The notes under the pieces are model-generated. The model saw only the letters and a list, made by a program, of their open reading frames with translations. It was not told where the DNA came from and searched no databases. This document shows, piece by piece, positions 35,228-44,672 of a DNA stretch of 64,000 nucleotides. Numbering within the stretch: the stretch's first letter is position 1; every line of letters begins with the position of its first letter. The position numbers were made by a program, and so were the translations under genes. The stretch comes from Muscardinus avellanarius (lineage: Eukaryota > Chordata > Mammalia > Rodentia > Gliridae): assembly GCA_963383645.1 (NCBI GenBank), contig OY726559.1, forward strand, positions 127,265,235 to 127,329,234, read 5' to 3'.

Positions 35228-35440
35228 GCCAGTAGTGGTGGCACACACTTGTAATCTCAGGATTTGGGAGGCTGAGACAAGAAGTTCGTGGTTCACCAAC
35301 AGCCTCAGCTACTTAGTGAGGCCCTCTGCAACTCAGTGAGACCCTTTTTCCAAAAAAAAGAATAAAAAATAGGGCTGGGGGTGGAGCTCAAAGGTAGAAT
35401 GACCCTGGGTTCCATCCCCATTACCAGAAAGAAGAAAGAA
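35228..35440 (+). repeat. B1-dID SINE, type I, first of a tandem pair
   Basis: GCCAGTAGTGGTGGCACACA through TTCCATCCCCATTACCAG and a GAAAGAAGAAAGAA tail. The tail joins the next SINE with no spacer. CACTGAATTT at 35218-35227 recurs at 35750-35759, beyond the second SINE, so the pair shares the first element's target-site duplication. Confidence 0.93.
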
Positions 35441-35749
35441 GCCGGGCATGGTGGCACACACTTGTAATCCCCGCGCTTGGGAGGCTGAGACAGGAAGATC
35501 GCGCAGGTTTGAAGCCAGCCTCAGCTACTTAGTGAGGCTCTCAGCAACTTAGTTAAGCCCTGTTTCCAAATAAAATATAAAATAGGTCTGAGAGTATAGC
35601 CAGAGGTAGAAAGCCCCTGGGTTCCACCCCTAGTACCACAAAAAAAAAAGAAAGGAAGAAAGAAAGAAAGAACAAAAGGAAGGAAGGAAGGAAGGAAGGA
35701 AGGAAGGAAGGAAGGAAGGAAGGGGAAAGAAAGAAAAAAGAAAGGCAGG
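35441..35749 (+). repeat. B1-dID SINE inserted in the tail of the previous one, plus (GGAA)n
   Basis: GCCGGGCATGGTGGCACACA, GCGCTTGGGAGGCTGAGACA, CTTAGTGAGGCTCTCAGCAA and CCCTAGTACCACAAAAAAAA. The tail has grown into (GGAA)n at about 35677-35722 with GAAA variants. It is CpG-richer than its partner, consistent with being the later arrival. Confidence 0.93.
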
Positions 35750-35970
35750 CACTGAATTTCGAAAATAATATATACCATTGTTTCTTGAATATACATACTT
35801 ATGTATTCAATAAAATAAGAGCAAATGGAGGAACTGGAGAAACAGTAAAGTTATTAGATGCTATAGAAGAACTATTGGGAAATGTTTTAAATTTTTCTAT
35901 TTTTTAAAGAAATTAATTAAAAAGAGTGATTAGAAAAATACATTAAAATAGAGGAAAAGGAAGACTTTTT

Positions 35971-36188
35971 CTTTTCTTTTTTTTTTTTTTGTGGTACTAG
36001 GGGTGGAACCCAGAGGCTTTCTACCTCCGGGCTATACTCCCAGACCTTTTTTATATTTTATTTGGAAACAGGGTCTCAATAAGTTGCTGAGAGCCTCACT
36101 AAGTAGCTGAGGCTGGCTTTGAATCCGTGTGATCCTCCTGTCTCAGCCTCCCAAGCGCGGGGATAAGCGTGCACCACCACGCCCGGCT
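35971..36188 (-). repeat. B1-dID SINE, type I, with 16-bp perfect TSD
   Basis: Reverse copy ending GTGCACCACCACGCCCGGCT. AAAAGGAAGACTTTTT is repeated exactly at 35955-35970 and 36189-36204. It lacks ATTAC of the usual GGGATTACAAGC (reads GGGGATAAGCGTG). Confidence 0.97.
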
Positions 36189-36215
36189 AAAAGGAAGACT
36201 TTTTAAAGACCAGTT

Positions 36216-36399
36216 TATGCCGGGCGTGGTGGCGCACACTTGTAATCCCCGCATTTGGGAGGCGGATCACGTGGGTTCTAAGCCAGCTGTGCTGGATTAA
36301 GAGACCCTGTTTCCAAATAAAATATAAAATAGGTCTGGGAGTGTAGCCTGGAGGTAGAAAAATCCCATCCCCAGTACTACCAAAAAAAAAAAAAAAAAA
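36216..36399 (+). repeat. B1-dID SINE, type II-like, right arm shortened
   Basis: TGCCGGGCGTGGTGGCGCAC, GCCAGCTGTGCTGGATTAAG and AATAAAATATAAAATAGGTC. The right arm has lost several bases (GGTAGAAAAATCCCATCCCC). AAAGACCAGTT at 36205-36215 is matched by AAGACCAGTT at 36401-36410. It lies head-on to the preceding minus-strand copy. Confidence 0.95.
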
Positions 36400-36553
36400 A
36401 AAGACCAGTTCATGAAATTCTTTCATACCTAAAAGCACAAATGTAAATTTCAAGAAAACATATAAAGAGCAAGGAGAATAGCTTTGGTAGATTTGTTTTA
36501 TGCAAAAATCTCACAGAAAAAAAGAAACACAACAAACCTAAAAATAAAGTTTG

Positions 36554-36737
36554 AAACTGGGTGTGGTAGCACATGACTGTAGTCACAGTATTTGGGTGGC
36601 TGAGACAGGAAGACCAAAATGTTCAAGGCCAGCTTCTGCAATTTAGCAACATCCTGTTTCAAAATAAAATAACACTAAGAGTGTAGCTTAGATATAAAAT
36701 GTCCCTGGGTACAATCCCTAGTAACACACGTATATGC

Positions 36738-36739
<2 letters not shown>
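36554..36739 (+). repeat. B1-dID SINE, diverged
   Basis: ACTGGGTGTGGTAGCACATG, AAGGCCAGCTTCTGCAATTT and AAATGTCCCTGGGTACAATCC. Many substitutions indicate an older copy. Confidence 0.86.

Positions 36740-36787
<48 letters not shown>
36740..36787. repeat. (AG)n microsatellite
   Basis: About 24 uninterrupted AG units following the tail of the preceding SINE. Confidence 0.95.
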
Positions 36788-36790
<3 letters not shown>

Positions 36791-36917
36791 AATTGAAGTA
36801 TAAAGATTGAACATATGCATTTAGCAATGCTAGATTCATACTAAAATGCCAATTAAAAAATTAGAGGTAAAGTTAATTTACAAGGAAATTTCACAAAAAG
36901 TAGAGTCAAAATCTATA

Positions 36918-37148
36918 AGAGCTAGGCATGGTGGTAATTACATGCTTGTAATTCTAGTACCTGAGAGACTGAGGCAGGATAATCGCAGATTCACTGCCAG
37001 CCTCTGCAACTTAGTGAGGCCCTCTGTTACTGGGAAATACAGGAAAGCGAGTGAGACCCTATCTCAAAATAAAAGAATAAAATAGGGCTGGGGGGGGTAT
37101 AGCTCAGAGATAGAATGCCCCTGGGTTCCATTCCCAGATCCACATAAA
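36918..37148 (+). repeat. B1-dID SINE with duplicated linker segment
   Basis: GAGCTAGGCATGGTGG then an inserted TAATTA. An extra segment (TGTTACTGGGAAATACAGG) sits before GTGAGACCCTATCTC. The right arm is GGGCTGGGGGGGGTATAGCTC...CCCCTGGGTTCC. Confidence 0.88.
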
Positions 37149-37297
37149 AAATTTTAAGTCCAAGAAATAGAAAAAAATAGAGAATATATTTAAAATTAGA
37201 AACTAGTCCAGGAGGTCTAGTATTTGAATATAAGTGGTTTCATAAAGAGAATTTTAAGAAAAAAGATTAAGAAATAGTAGTGAAGAAAAAATAGGTC

Positions 37298-37330
<33 letters not shown>

Positions 37331-37392
37331 GAAGGGCATTTGTTTCTAGACTATTATGCCAACTGGAAGTCAGTTCTATAAATAAGAATAGA
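37149..37392. repeat. AT-rich spacer with poly(T) tract
   Basis: Contains a pure T run of about 26 at 37299-37324. No SINE or L1 body adjoins it, so its origin is unclear. Confidence 0.7.
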
Positions 37393-37540
37393 CTGAGCTT
37401 GGTGTGGTGGCCCACATTTGTAATCCCAGTACTTGGGAGGCTGAGACAGGAGGATCACAGGTTTTCTGACAGCCTCAGCTACTTAGGCCCTCTGCAACTT
37501 AGTGAGACCTTTTTTGTTTCAAAAATAAAGAATTATGATA
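37393..37540 (+). repeat. B1-like left arm joined directly to LINE-1
   Basis: AGCTTGGTGTGGTGGCCCAC through AAAAATAAAGAATTATGATA, i.e. left arm plus linker. Where the dID arm (AGGGCTGGGGGT) should begin, the sequence continues as LINE-1 ORF2 (AGGGTTAATATACAG). The junction has AGGG microhomology. Confidence 0.85.
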
Positions 37541-38940
37541 GAGGGTTAATATACAGAATATACAAAAGAGCACAAAAGATTCTACACTAGAAAAACAACC
37601 CAATCAAGAAATGTGCAACTGAATTGAATAGACACTTCACAAAAGAAGAGATACAAATGGCCAATAGATACATGAAAAGGTATTCAACATCATTAGCCAT
37701 CAGGGAGATGCAAATCAAAACTGTGCTGAGATTCCATCTAACCCCAATCAGAGTGGCAAGCATAGAGAAATCAAATAACAACAAATGCTGGTGAGGATGT
37801 GGGGAAAGAGGAACTCTTTTACACTGTTGGTGGGAGTGCAAACTAGATTCAATGTAATACCCATTAAATTACCAAGATTATTCCTCACAGACATAGAAAA
37901 ATTTGTCCTTAAATTCATTTTGAACAACAAAAAATGCAGAATAGCCAAAGTTGTTTTCAGCAACAAGAACCATGCAGGAGGCATCATAGTACCTGACCTC
38001 AAACTATACCACAAAAATCACATGATCATTTCATTAGACGCTGAAAAAGCATTCAACAAAATCCAATAAAAGAAGAAATTCAAATGGCCAGTAAATATAT
38101 GAAAAAATGTTCAAAATCATTAGCAATCAGAGAGATGCAAATAAAAACTACCCTGAGATATTATCTAACTCCAATTAGAATGGCAATCATTCAAAACACA
38201 AAAAAGTGCTGGCAAGGATGTGGAGAAGTGGGAACTCTACTACATTGTTAGTGGAATTACAAATTAGTACAACCACTTTGGAAAATAGTATGGAAGATCC
38301 TCAGAATAATGGGAACAAACCCACCACATGATTCAGCAATACCACTTCTGGGTATCTACTCGAAAGAATGGAAACCAAACTAATGCATGTGTATCTATGT
38401 TCATAGCTGCACAATTCACAATTGCCAAACTATGGAACTAGCCAAAATGTCCATCAACAAATGAATGGATTACAAAACTATGGAGCATGTACACAATGGA
38501 ATTTTACTCAGCCATAAAGAAGAACAAAATTATGTCATTTGCAGAGAAATGAATGGAACTGAAGAGCATTGTGCTAAGTGAGATTATTCAGTCACAAAAA
38601 GAAAAAAAATCAGATACTCTCCCTAAAATGCAGAAGATAAGGAGAAAAAGAATCATAGGAGGAACTCTAGACAAAAAAGGAGAAACTATAGATGAGCAAA
38701 TAAGGTGACTTAACTGAGGGGGATGGAAAGACGAAGAGAGAAATTCCCGAATGTACATATGTGCATTCACAAACATATCAAAGTCAATCACTAAGCCAAA
38801 CTTGAGAAGGAGGGCGGGGGAGGAAATGGGGTGGGAATTGGGGGAGGGCTCAATGAGTGGTGTGTGCATGCACGCCTCTACCATTTTTTACTCCATTAAA
38901 ATGTTTGAATACAATGCACCAATGGAAAATAAAAATTAAA
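37541..38940 (+). mobile_element. scrambled LINE-1 ORF2 and 3' UTR mosaic
   Basis: Four L1 pieces in the same orientation but wrong order. 37541-37846 is the ORF2 C-terminal region (CAAATGGCCAATAGATACATG, CTGTTGGTGGGAGTGCAAAC). About 37845-38017 is a more upstream ORF2 part, reading ILNNKKCRIAKVVFSNKNHA. About 38018-38067 is a still more upstream reverse-transcriptase part reading [16 protein letters not shown]. 38068-38940 is again the C-terminal region, continuing into the G-rich 3' UTR and CACCAATGGAAAATAAAAA. In an intact L1 the third piece comes first and the second next. Frameshifts and stops make it non-functional. The second and third pieces are in frame with each other. Confidence 0.85.
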
Positions 38941-39557
38941 ACTGTATAGAACTGAGGAAGAAATACCTTCAAACAATATAAAAAATGTAGCCCAAGAATG
39001 GGAAGAAGGTAGAAAGTCTAAGAATGTAGCCTAAGATTCATAATATAGCACATGATTGTCTATGAAGAGTTTTCTGGTCATAACCATGTTTTTAGTCAGC
39101 ACATACAAATTATATATTAAAATAGTACTCATTGGTGAACATATGCTACCCTGGGCCCATGCCATCCCAAATTCTTTCCCCAAGAACCTTTGGACTTATT
39201 CACAACTGAGAAAATAAAGGATTAATGGCTGGCATAGAAAAATCTTATTAGATTTTGTCTGGTTAGTGCTTATAAATATGTTGTCCTATATTTTGAATAA
39301 TATGTCTAATCATAATAAAACAAATACTGGAATTGATCTAACCACATATTAGTATATTCAATTGGAAACAGCAAGTGAGCATGTGTGTTGAAAAAATGAG
39401 GAGGAAGAGTAGTAAAACAATACATAATTAAAAAATAAAAGACTCAATAAGTAGTAGTAAAATAAGCATGTTATTGAGGAAAACTGGGATTACAAGCCTA
39501 AAAGTTGTAAAAGTAGATTCCTCTGGGAATAGAAAATATGAGGGGGGATTAACTGTT
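38941..39557. other. gene-free, no recognised repeat
   Basis: AT-rich spacer after the LINE-1 end. Nothing recognised. Confidence 0.4.
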
Positions 39558-39570
39558 AGGAAAAGAGAAT

Positions 39571-39772
39571 TTTTTTTTTTTTTTTTTTTGGTGGTTCTGG
39601 GGTTCCTGGAAGCCCTTCTACCTCCAGGCTACACTCCTGGACCTATTTTTTTATATTTTTATTTGGAAACAGGGTCTCTTAAACCAGTGAGGCTGGCTTC
39701 GAACCTGCGTGATCCTCCTGTCTCTTCCTCCCAAGCGTGGAGATTACAAGTGTGCGCCACCACACCCAGGAG
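39571..39772 (-). repeat. B1-dID SINE, type II
   Basis: T tail, GGTGGTTCTGGGGTTCCTGG, GGTCTCTTAAACCAGTGAGG and TACAAGTGTGCGCCACCACA. AAAAGAGAATTTTT before and AAGAGAGAATTTTT after are a likely target-site duplication. Its antisense reading makes up most of a 132-codon chance frame. Confidence 0.94.
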
Positions 39773-40017
39773 GAAGAGAGAATTTTTAATAGAACGACTT
39801 GGAGAATTACTAGACTCTTTAAATATTAGTACAAAAAGTCTTAGAAGAAATAAAAGCCAGATTTGAAAAAGAAGTAATAATGTTTAAAAAGAAAAAAAAT
39901 CTGAAAGATAATTGACTATTTTTATACGTAAGTCATTTAATTTACTTTGATTTTAAATATTAAAATTTATTTTAGTTTATATGATTACATGTTCTTTTAA
40001 TTTTTTATATTTTTAAA

Positions 40018-40222
40018 TAGTTTTTTGTAGTACTAGGGATTAAACTCAGGGGCATTCTACCTTCGAGCTATACCTCCAGCCCTATTTTATGTTTTTTATT
40101 TTGAAACAGGGTCTCACTAAGTTGCAGAGGACCTCACTAAGTGAGGCTGTCTGTGAACCTGCTATTCTCATCTCAGTCTCCCAAGTACTATATTACAGGC
40201 ATTTGCTACAATGCCTGGCTCT
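40018..40222 (-). repeat. B1-dID SINE, type I, diverged
   Basis: GTAGTACTAGGGATTAAACTC right arm, linker TTTATTTTGAAACAGGGTC and left arm ending CTACAATGCCTGGCT. Confidence 0.86.
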
Positions 40223-40254
40223 CAAAATAATATTTGAATTAGCTATAGATTCTC

Positions 40255-40855
40255 CTTAATTTAAAATTGGATTGTGTCTAGCTAAACCCATTGAAAATTG
40301 AAAACATTCTTAGTTGAAATTAATTTAATACATATAACCTACAGAAGATCATGGTTTAGCAACATTGTATTCTGTAGACTATGGGCTGTCTACTCTTGTG
40401 GTCAGATTGCTAATTAGAAGCTACAGCTACAAAAGCTTAGTATCAGACAAATGAAACTGTTATGTGGGATTATCATTTTTAATTTTGGATAAATTGCTAT
40501 AATACTAGATGTCAACCACTAAGCCAAGCATGGGAAGGAGGGATGGGGAGGGAATGGGGTGGGGATCGGGTGGGGGCTGACTGGGCGATGTGTACATGTA
40601 TGTCTACAAAAGTTTGTATCCCACTATGATGTATGAATACAGTGCACCAATAAAAAATTTTAAAAAAGAAAAAAAAAAAAGAAGCTACAGCTACCAAACT
40701 CAGCATCTCCAGAGAGAATCATAAAACACATCACTAGCCCAGGAAAGGATAGAAATTTAAAGTGTGTAGGATGGATCAAATTCTACTGAATGTATAATGC
40801 TTTTGCACTACAATAAAGTAAAAATTTTCTAAGTCAAGGACCCTCTATTTAATAG
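40255..40855 (+). mobile_element. Tigger-like DNA transposon, split by LINE-1
   Basis: AGTTGAAATTAATTTAATACA, AACCTACAGAAGATCATGG, TGTGGTCAGATTGCTAATTAG before the L1, and CATCACTAGCCCAGGAAAGG, CTACTGAATGTATAATGC, TTTTGCACTACAATAAAGTA after it, match a mammalian Tigger-type (Tc1/mariner) non-autonomous element in order. It is non-coding and ancient. Confidence 0.72.
40431..40679 (+). mobile_element. LINE-1 3' end inserted in the DNA transposon, 15-bp TSD
   Basis: From TTAGTATCAGACAAATGAAAC through the G-rich tract to CACCAATAAAAAATTTT and an A-rich tail. AGAAGCTACAGCTAC is repeated exactly at 40416-40430 and 40680-40694. It is severely 5' truncated (about 250 bases) and closely similar to the copies at 61388 and 63566. 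Confidence 0.95.
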
Positions 40856-41299
40856 GCTAATCAAATTAATATAATCATTTATCAAGCAGTATATAACATT
40901 TCAAATATTATGTGTGTTATTTTAGCACCTTTTATTACTCTCCAAACTAAATGTAGTTGGTTTTAAAAGAGCCAATAGAGTTAAAAAGGAATTATGGTTG
41001 AAGAATTTGACTTATGAGTTACCAGAGGAAATATAAATTTCAAGGGTAAAGATGAAATCTTTAGCTTTTGAGATTGAAGTAAAATGATTATCCACAAAGA
41101 AAAGAGAAGACTGGCATTAGGTTTCTAATGTTACTTAATAATTCTATTGTCCCTGTACTAATCTTATATGTTTGACTTTTACATTTGAACGGTACAATTA
41201 TAAAATAAAATTAGTATATGGTTTTAGAATTGCAAATATAAATATATGAAACTATATACAAAATATTGAAAAAATTATAAACAAAATCTAGAGCATAGG

Positions 41300-42690
41300 T
41301 ACTTAGGAAGAAAAACCATTCAGTATTTATTTTTTAATTAAAGGATATATGGCAACAGAGACAGAGATTTTAAGAATGAAAGAACTTTAATATCTGAAAC
41401 CATAATGAAACTGCTAACATTCTGAAAAAATACCAAAATTGATGCAAGATACAATGTGAAGAGAATAATTAACAAAGATAAAATATTTTAAATATCTATA
41501 CCTCTAAAAATTCCTGGCATAGTTTCCCTCACTGATGAAATTCCTAAACTTTGGAGAACAGAAAAGGATCATTTCAAATGTGTATTAAATTTGAGCATAA
41601 AATAACATGAAAAGCTATAAAACTCCAAGCAAATGTAAAAATACTACAAGTATACAGAATAAAAACTTTTAAACTAATATTACTTATATAGATATAAAAT
41701 TTCAAATGAAACAATAAACAAAATCTAGCAGCTAATTTAAAGAACTATTGTAAGCAAGTGGGAATTATTGCTGGAAAGCAAGTGCAGATCAGTATTGAAA
41801 ATTATAATAATTTATTTCATCAATATGTCAAAAAATCATGTAATCTTATCATGAAAAGATAAGAGGCAAATTCTGTATGTGCTATTTACAAAAAACTTAC
41901 ATGAAATAAAGACATTATATAACAACATAAAAATATTTATTTTAAACCAACAAATGACATTATTCATGTTTAAAGTTGATACCACTAGAGACAATGCTAG
42001 TAAATTCAGGCATAAAACCAGTGTCTTCACAGCTGAGTTTTGACTAGTAATAAGAGGGAGATAGAAAAAGTTATATGTATTATAAAGGAAGCGGAAAAAT
42101 ATGACTATTTTTGGAAATTCATTGAAAAATATTTGAATTAATCTTTAAAAATCAATAAAATAGCCAGATAAAGATTTAGAACATCTCACTGGGGGGAGAA
42201 TAAAACCATTCCCAATAGAACAAAAATACAAACTACTAAGATAGAATCTTAATGGGAAATGTATGACCTAGATTGGGAGAAGTAGGGATAGGATCCTCAA
42301 GTATTTTATTGAGAAATATAAAATAAAGCTTGACTAATAGAAATAGCATTTTTCTCTATGAAAAGTCTGAGTATTTAAAGCACATCAATTATTTTCAGTT
42401 TTTGTATAGCTTTAAAGAAATTTAAATAGAAACCCCAATAGAGGTTTTATTTGTTAGATTAAATTGAATAAAAATATTATAAAGTTATTTTGGAAAAGTA
42501 ATCAAATACAAATTCATATTTAAAAAGTAATATGTAGATGAAAGTATAAACCCTTCCCAATCCAGGATGCACAGTAAAATGTCAGTAATTAGAATGCAAA
42601 AATAAAAGGCTTGATTAAAGCACAGAAAAGAGAGTAACTGAAATAAAATACAAAATTACTAATCAGAGGATCAAGAATGATATCTCAACC
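41300..42690 (+). mobile_element. old LINE-1 / HAL1-like ORF2 relic
   Basis: AT-rich sequence with eroded ORF2 phrases, such as GATAGAATCTTAATGGGAAAT, AGAAACCCCAATAGAGGTTTT and AGTTATTTTGGAAAAGTAATC ('...aaatcccaacaggatttttt... atggaaaaataa' in old L1). No frame is open. The boundaries are approximate. Confidence 0.45.
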
Positions 42691-42779
42691 CTATGCCAGC
42701 TTACACTCTGGGTACATTTGTGTCTCTAGAAAAGAAAGACACTTCTGCTGCTCTTGCCCTACCACTGGCAGGGCAAATT

Positions 42780-43018
42780 CTAAATAATAGAAGGTATTTG
42801 GTTCCTGGTTCTGAAAGCTGTAAAGTCTAAAGCATGGAACCTATAATTGGTGTGGAGCTCTGTGGGCACAAGTATGCATGAGACAGAGAGGAAAATCAGG
42901 TTGAACTCATCTTGTTATGAGGAACCCACTCCAGCAATGATGGCATTCATTCATTCATTCATGGAGGCCGAGCGCTCATGGTCTAATCACCTCTTAAAGG
43001 GCCACAATGTGTGTGTGT

Positions 43019-43072
<54 letters not shown>

Positions 43073-43330
43073 GCAGATGGAACCCAGGGCATTCTACCTC
43101 CAGCTATACTTCCAGCCCTATTTTGTTCTTTTATTATGAAACAGGGTCTCACTAAATTGCAGATGGCCTCACTAAGTTGCTGAGGGTGGCCACTAATTTA
43201 CAACCCTCCTGTCTCAGCCTCCCAAGTACTGGGATTACAAGCATGCACCCCCTTGCCTGGCTATAGGGCCACATCTTAACATGGTTATGATGGTAATTAT
43301 GTTCAAACTATTGCACACTGGACATGGAAT
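42780..43330 (-). mobile_element. MaLR LTR, reverse, split by a SINE
   Basis: GTTGAACTCATCTTGTTATG, GGAACCCACTCCAGCAATG, GGCATTCATTCATTCATTCATGG, CGAGCGCTCATGGTCTAATC and ACCTCTTAAAGGGCCACA, resumed after the SINE by CACATCTTAACATGGTTATG, are the reverse MST/MLT-type LTR landmarks in order. No internal viral genes are attached. Confidence 0.8.
43007..43264 (-). repeat. B1-dID SINE with (GT)n, nested in the LTR
   Basis: Starts with (GT)n (43007-43068), which grew from the reverse A tail, then ACTGCAGATGGAACCCAGGG and the left arm to CCCTTGCCTGGCTAT. AGGGCCACA occurs at 42998-43006 and 43265-43273, a 9-bp perfect target-site duplication inside the LTR. Confidence 0.96.
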
Positions 43331-43739
43331 GGGGATGCTTTCTTAGTTTGACTTAACTAAGTGGAAAGTTTCACACTACTGGCTGAGCACTTCTCCACAT
43401 CCTCCCTCCATGTGGATTTATCACCATACTTTTGCCAGAATAACCAATACCACAGGAGACTAAACCAACTGGAACACTCTGGCCTGGCTCCACTGACATA
43501 GTGCTCCCAACTGCTCCTCCCCAGAGCAAGGCTCTGTCTTCTGAAGTGTTTTCTATGTCCTTGAAGTCCAATCCCATCACATCCCTTTTGACCAAATTTC
43601 ATTAATAAAAGAATACTTTGATAACTGGTTAACTCTGTATAGCTTCTTATCATTTATGGGGCGAGGAACTTTGAAAATTTTTTTTAATTAAATTAGATGC
43701 GTATAAGAATCCTCAAGATGATATGATGTAATAAACCAT
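43331..43739. other. gene-free, no recognised repeat
   Basis: Minus-strand frames at 43357-43653 have no recognisable domain. Confidence 0.35.
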
Positions 43740-44480
43740 ATAAAAGGATTACAAAGCAAAAGATCAACAAATATGCCTGCATAAAAATCTAAGTGTTATA
43801 TATCTAAAACATAGTATAAAATAAAGGCAAATAACAGATTAACAAAATACTATGAATAAAGAATAGGACAAATAATTTTTTATTAAGAATCTGTAAAATT
43901 TATTAAAGAACTAACGGTATTCCAATGAGCATGTAAATAAAGGACACGAAGAGATCATTTATGTAAGGGAGTATATATAAACATCTATGAAAACATTCAG
44001 CTCACTGGAAACCAAAGAAATATAAATTAAAACCAGTTACTGTCATTCATCTATAAAAGTAACATTTAAAAAATGACAATACCCCTTGCTGACAAGCATT
44101 TAGGAAAATCAATATTCTCTATGTAGCTTGAGGCCATAAAATTGTTTATTACTATATATTTGTAAAGCAATTTGGCACTCTCTATCAAAAGCTATCAAAA
44201 TGTTTTTTACCCAGTAATTCTACTTCTGGGAATCTAGCCTAATAAACTAATCTGAAGCCTAGAAAAATACAGATGCATGAAGATGTCCAATTCAGCATTA
44301 TAATTGCAAAGACATGAATATATACACAAAGTAAGTGATAATGTAATAAATTGGGATAAATTCACTGGAATTGAATAATAAGCATCTTCAAAATGATGGT
44401 TATGTGGGTTATATAGCAACGCGAAAAACAAGCATAATTTTAGCTGATTATAACTATGAAAAAGCACACGGCAAAATACT
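43740..44480 (+). mobile_element. old LINE-1 ORF2 C-terminal relic
   Basis: CACTGGAAACCAAAGAAATATAA, GCTGACAAGCATTTAGG, AAGCAATTTGGCACTCTC, CCCAGTAATTCTACTTCTGG and ATGCATGAAGATGTCC follow the old L1M ORF2 C-terminal order ('caaatcaaaac... gctggcaaggatgtgg... tttggcattatc... cccagcaattctacttctaggta'). Many frameshifts. Confidence 0.62.
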
Positions 44481-44519
44481 GTCAGGATGAGATAAAGCAT
44501 CTCATCTTAGGCATATTAG

Positions 44520-44672
44520 TAAAGATACTAATATCAATATTATTGTTAATAAAAATTTATCTAGCAAGGACTCCATACCAGTCGCTTTACACACATCGTC
44601 TCTCATCCTCACTCCAATATCAAGAGACAAGGAAATAGATAACAAGGTGACTGGCTCACAATAGCTGCTGGC
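44520..44672 (-). repeat. MIR relic
   Basis: CCATACCAGTCGCTTTACAC, CGTCTCTCATCCTCACTCC and GAGACAAGGAAATAG follow the reverse MIR order. Confidence 0.55.

Noticed and set aside
36187..36453. Minus-strand frame with YTPRPILYFIWKQGL wording, also at 35521-35796 and 19070-19258
   Set aside because: Recurrent translation of the SINE linker and right arm, not a conserved protein family.
37785..38069. Possible functional LINE-1 reverse-transcriptase fragment
   Set aside because: Pieces are in the wrong order, truncated and lack the catalytic core. It is a fossil.
39468..39866. 132-codon plus-strand frame
   Set aside because: Its central half is the antisense translation of the type II SINE at 39571-39772. 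The same peptide wording recurs at other SINE copies.
42847..43155. 102-codon frame with alternating Cys-Val
   Set aside because: Translation of the (GT)n microsatellite inside a SINE.
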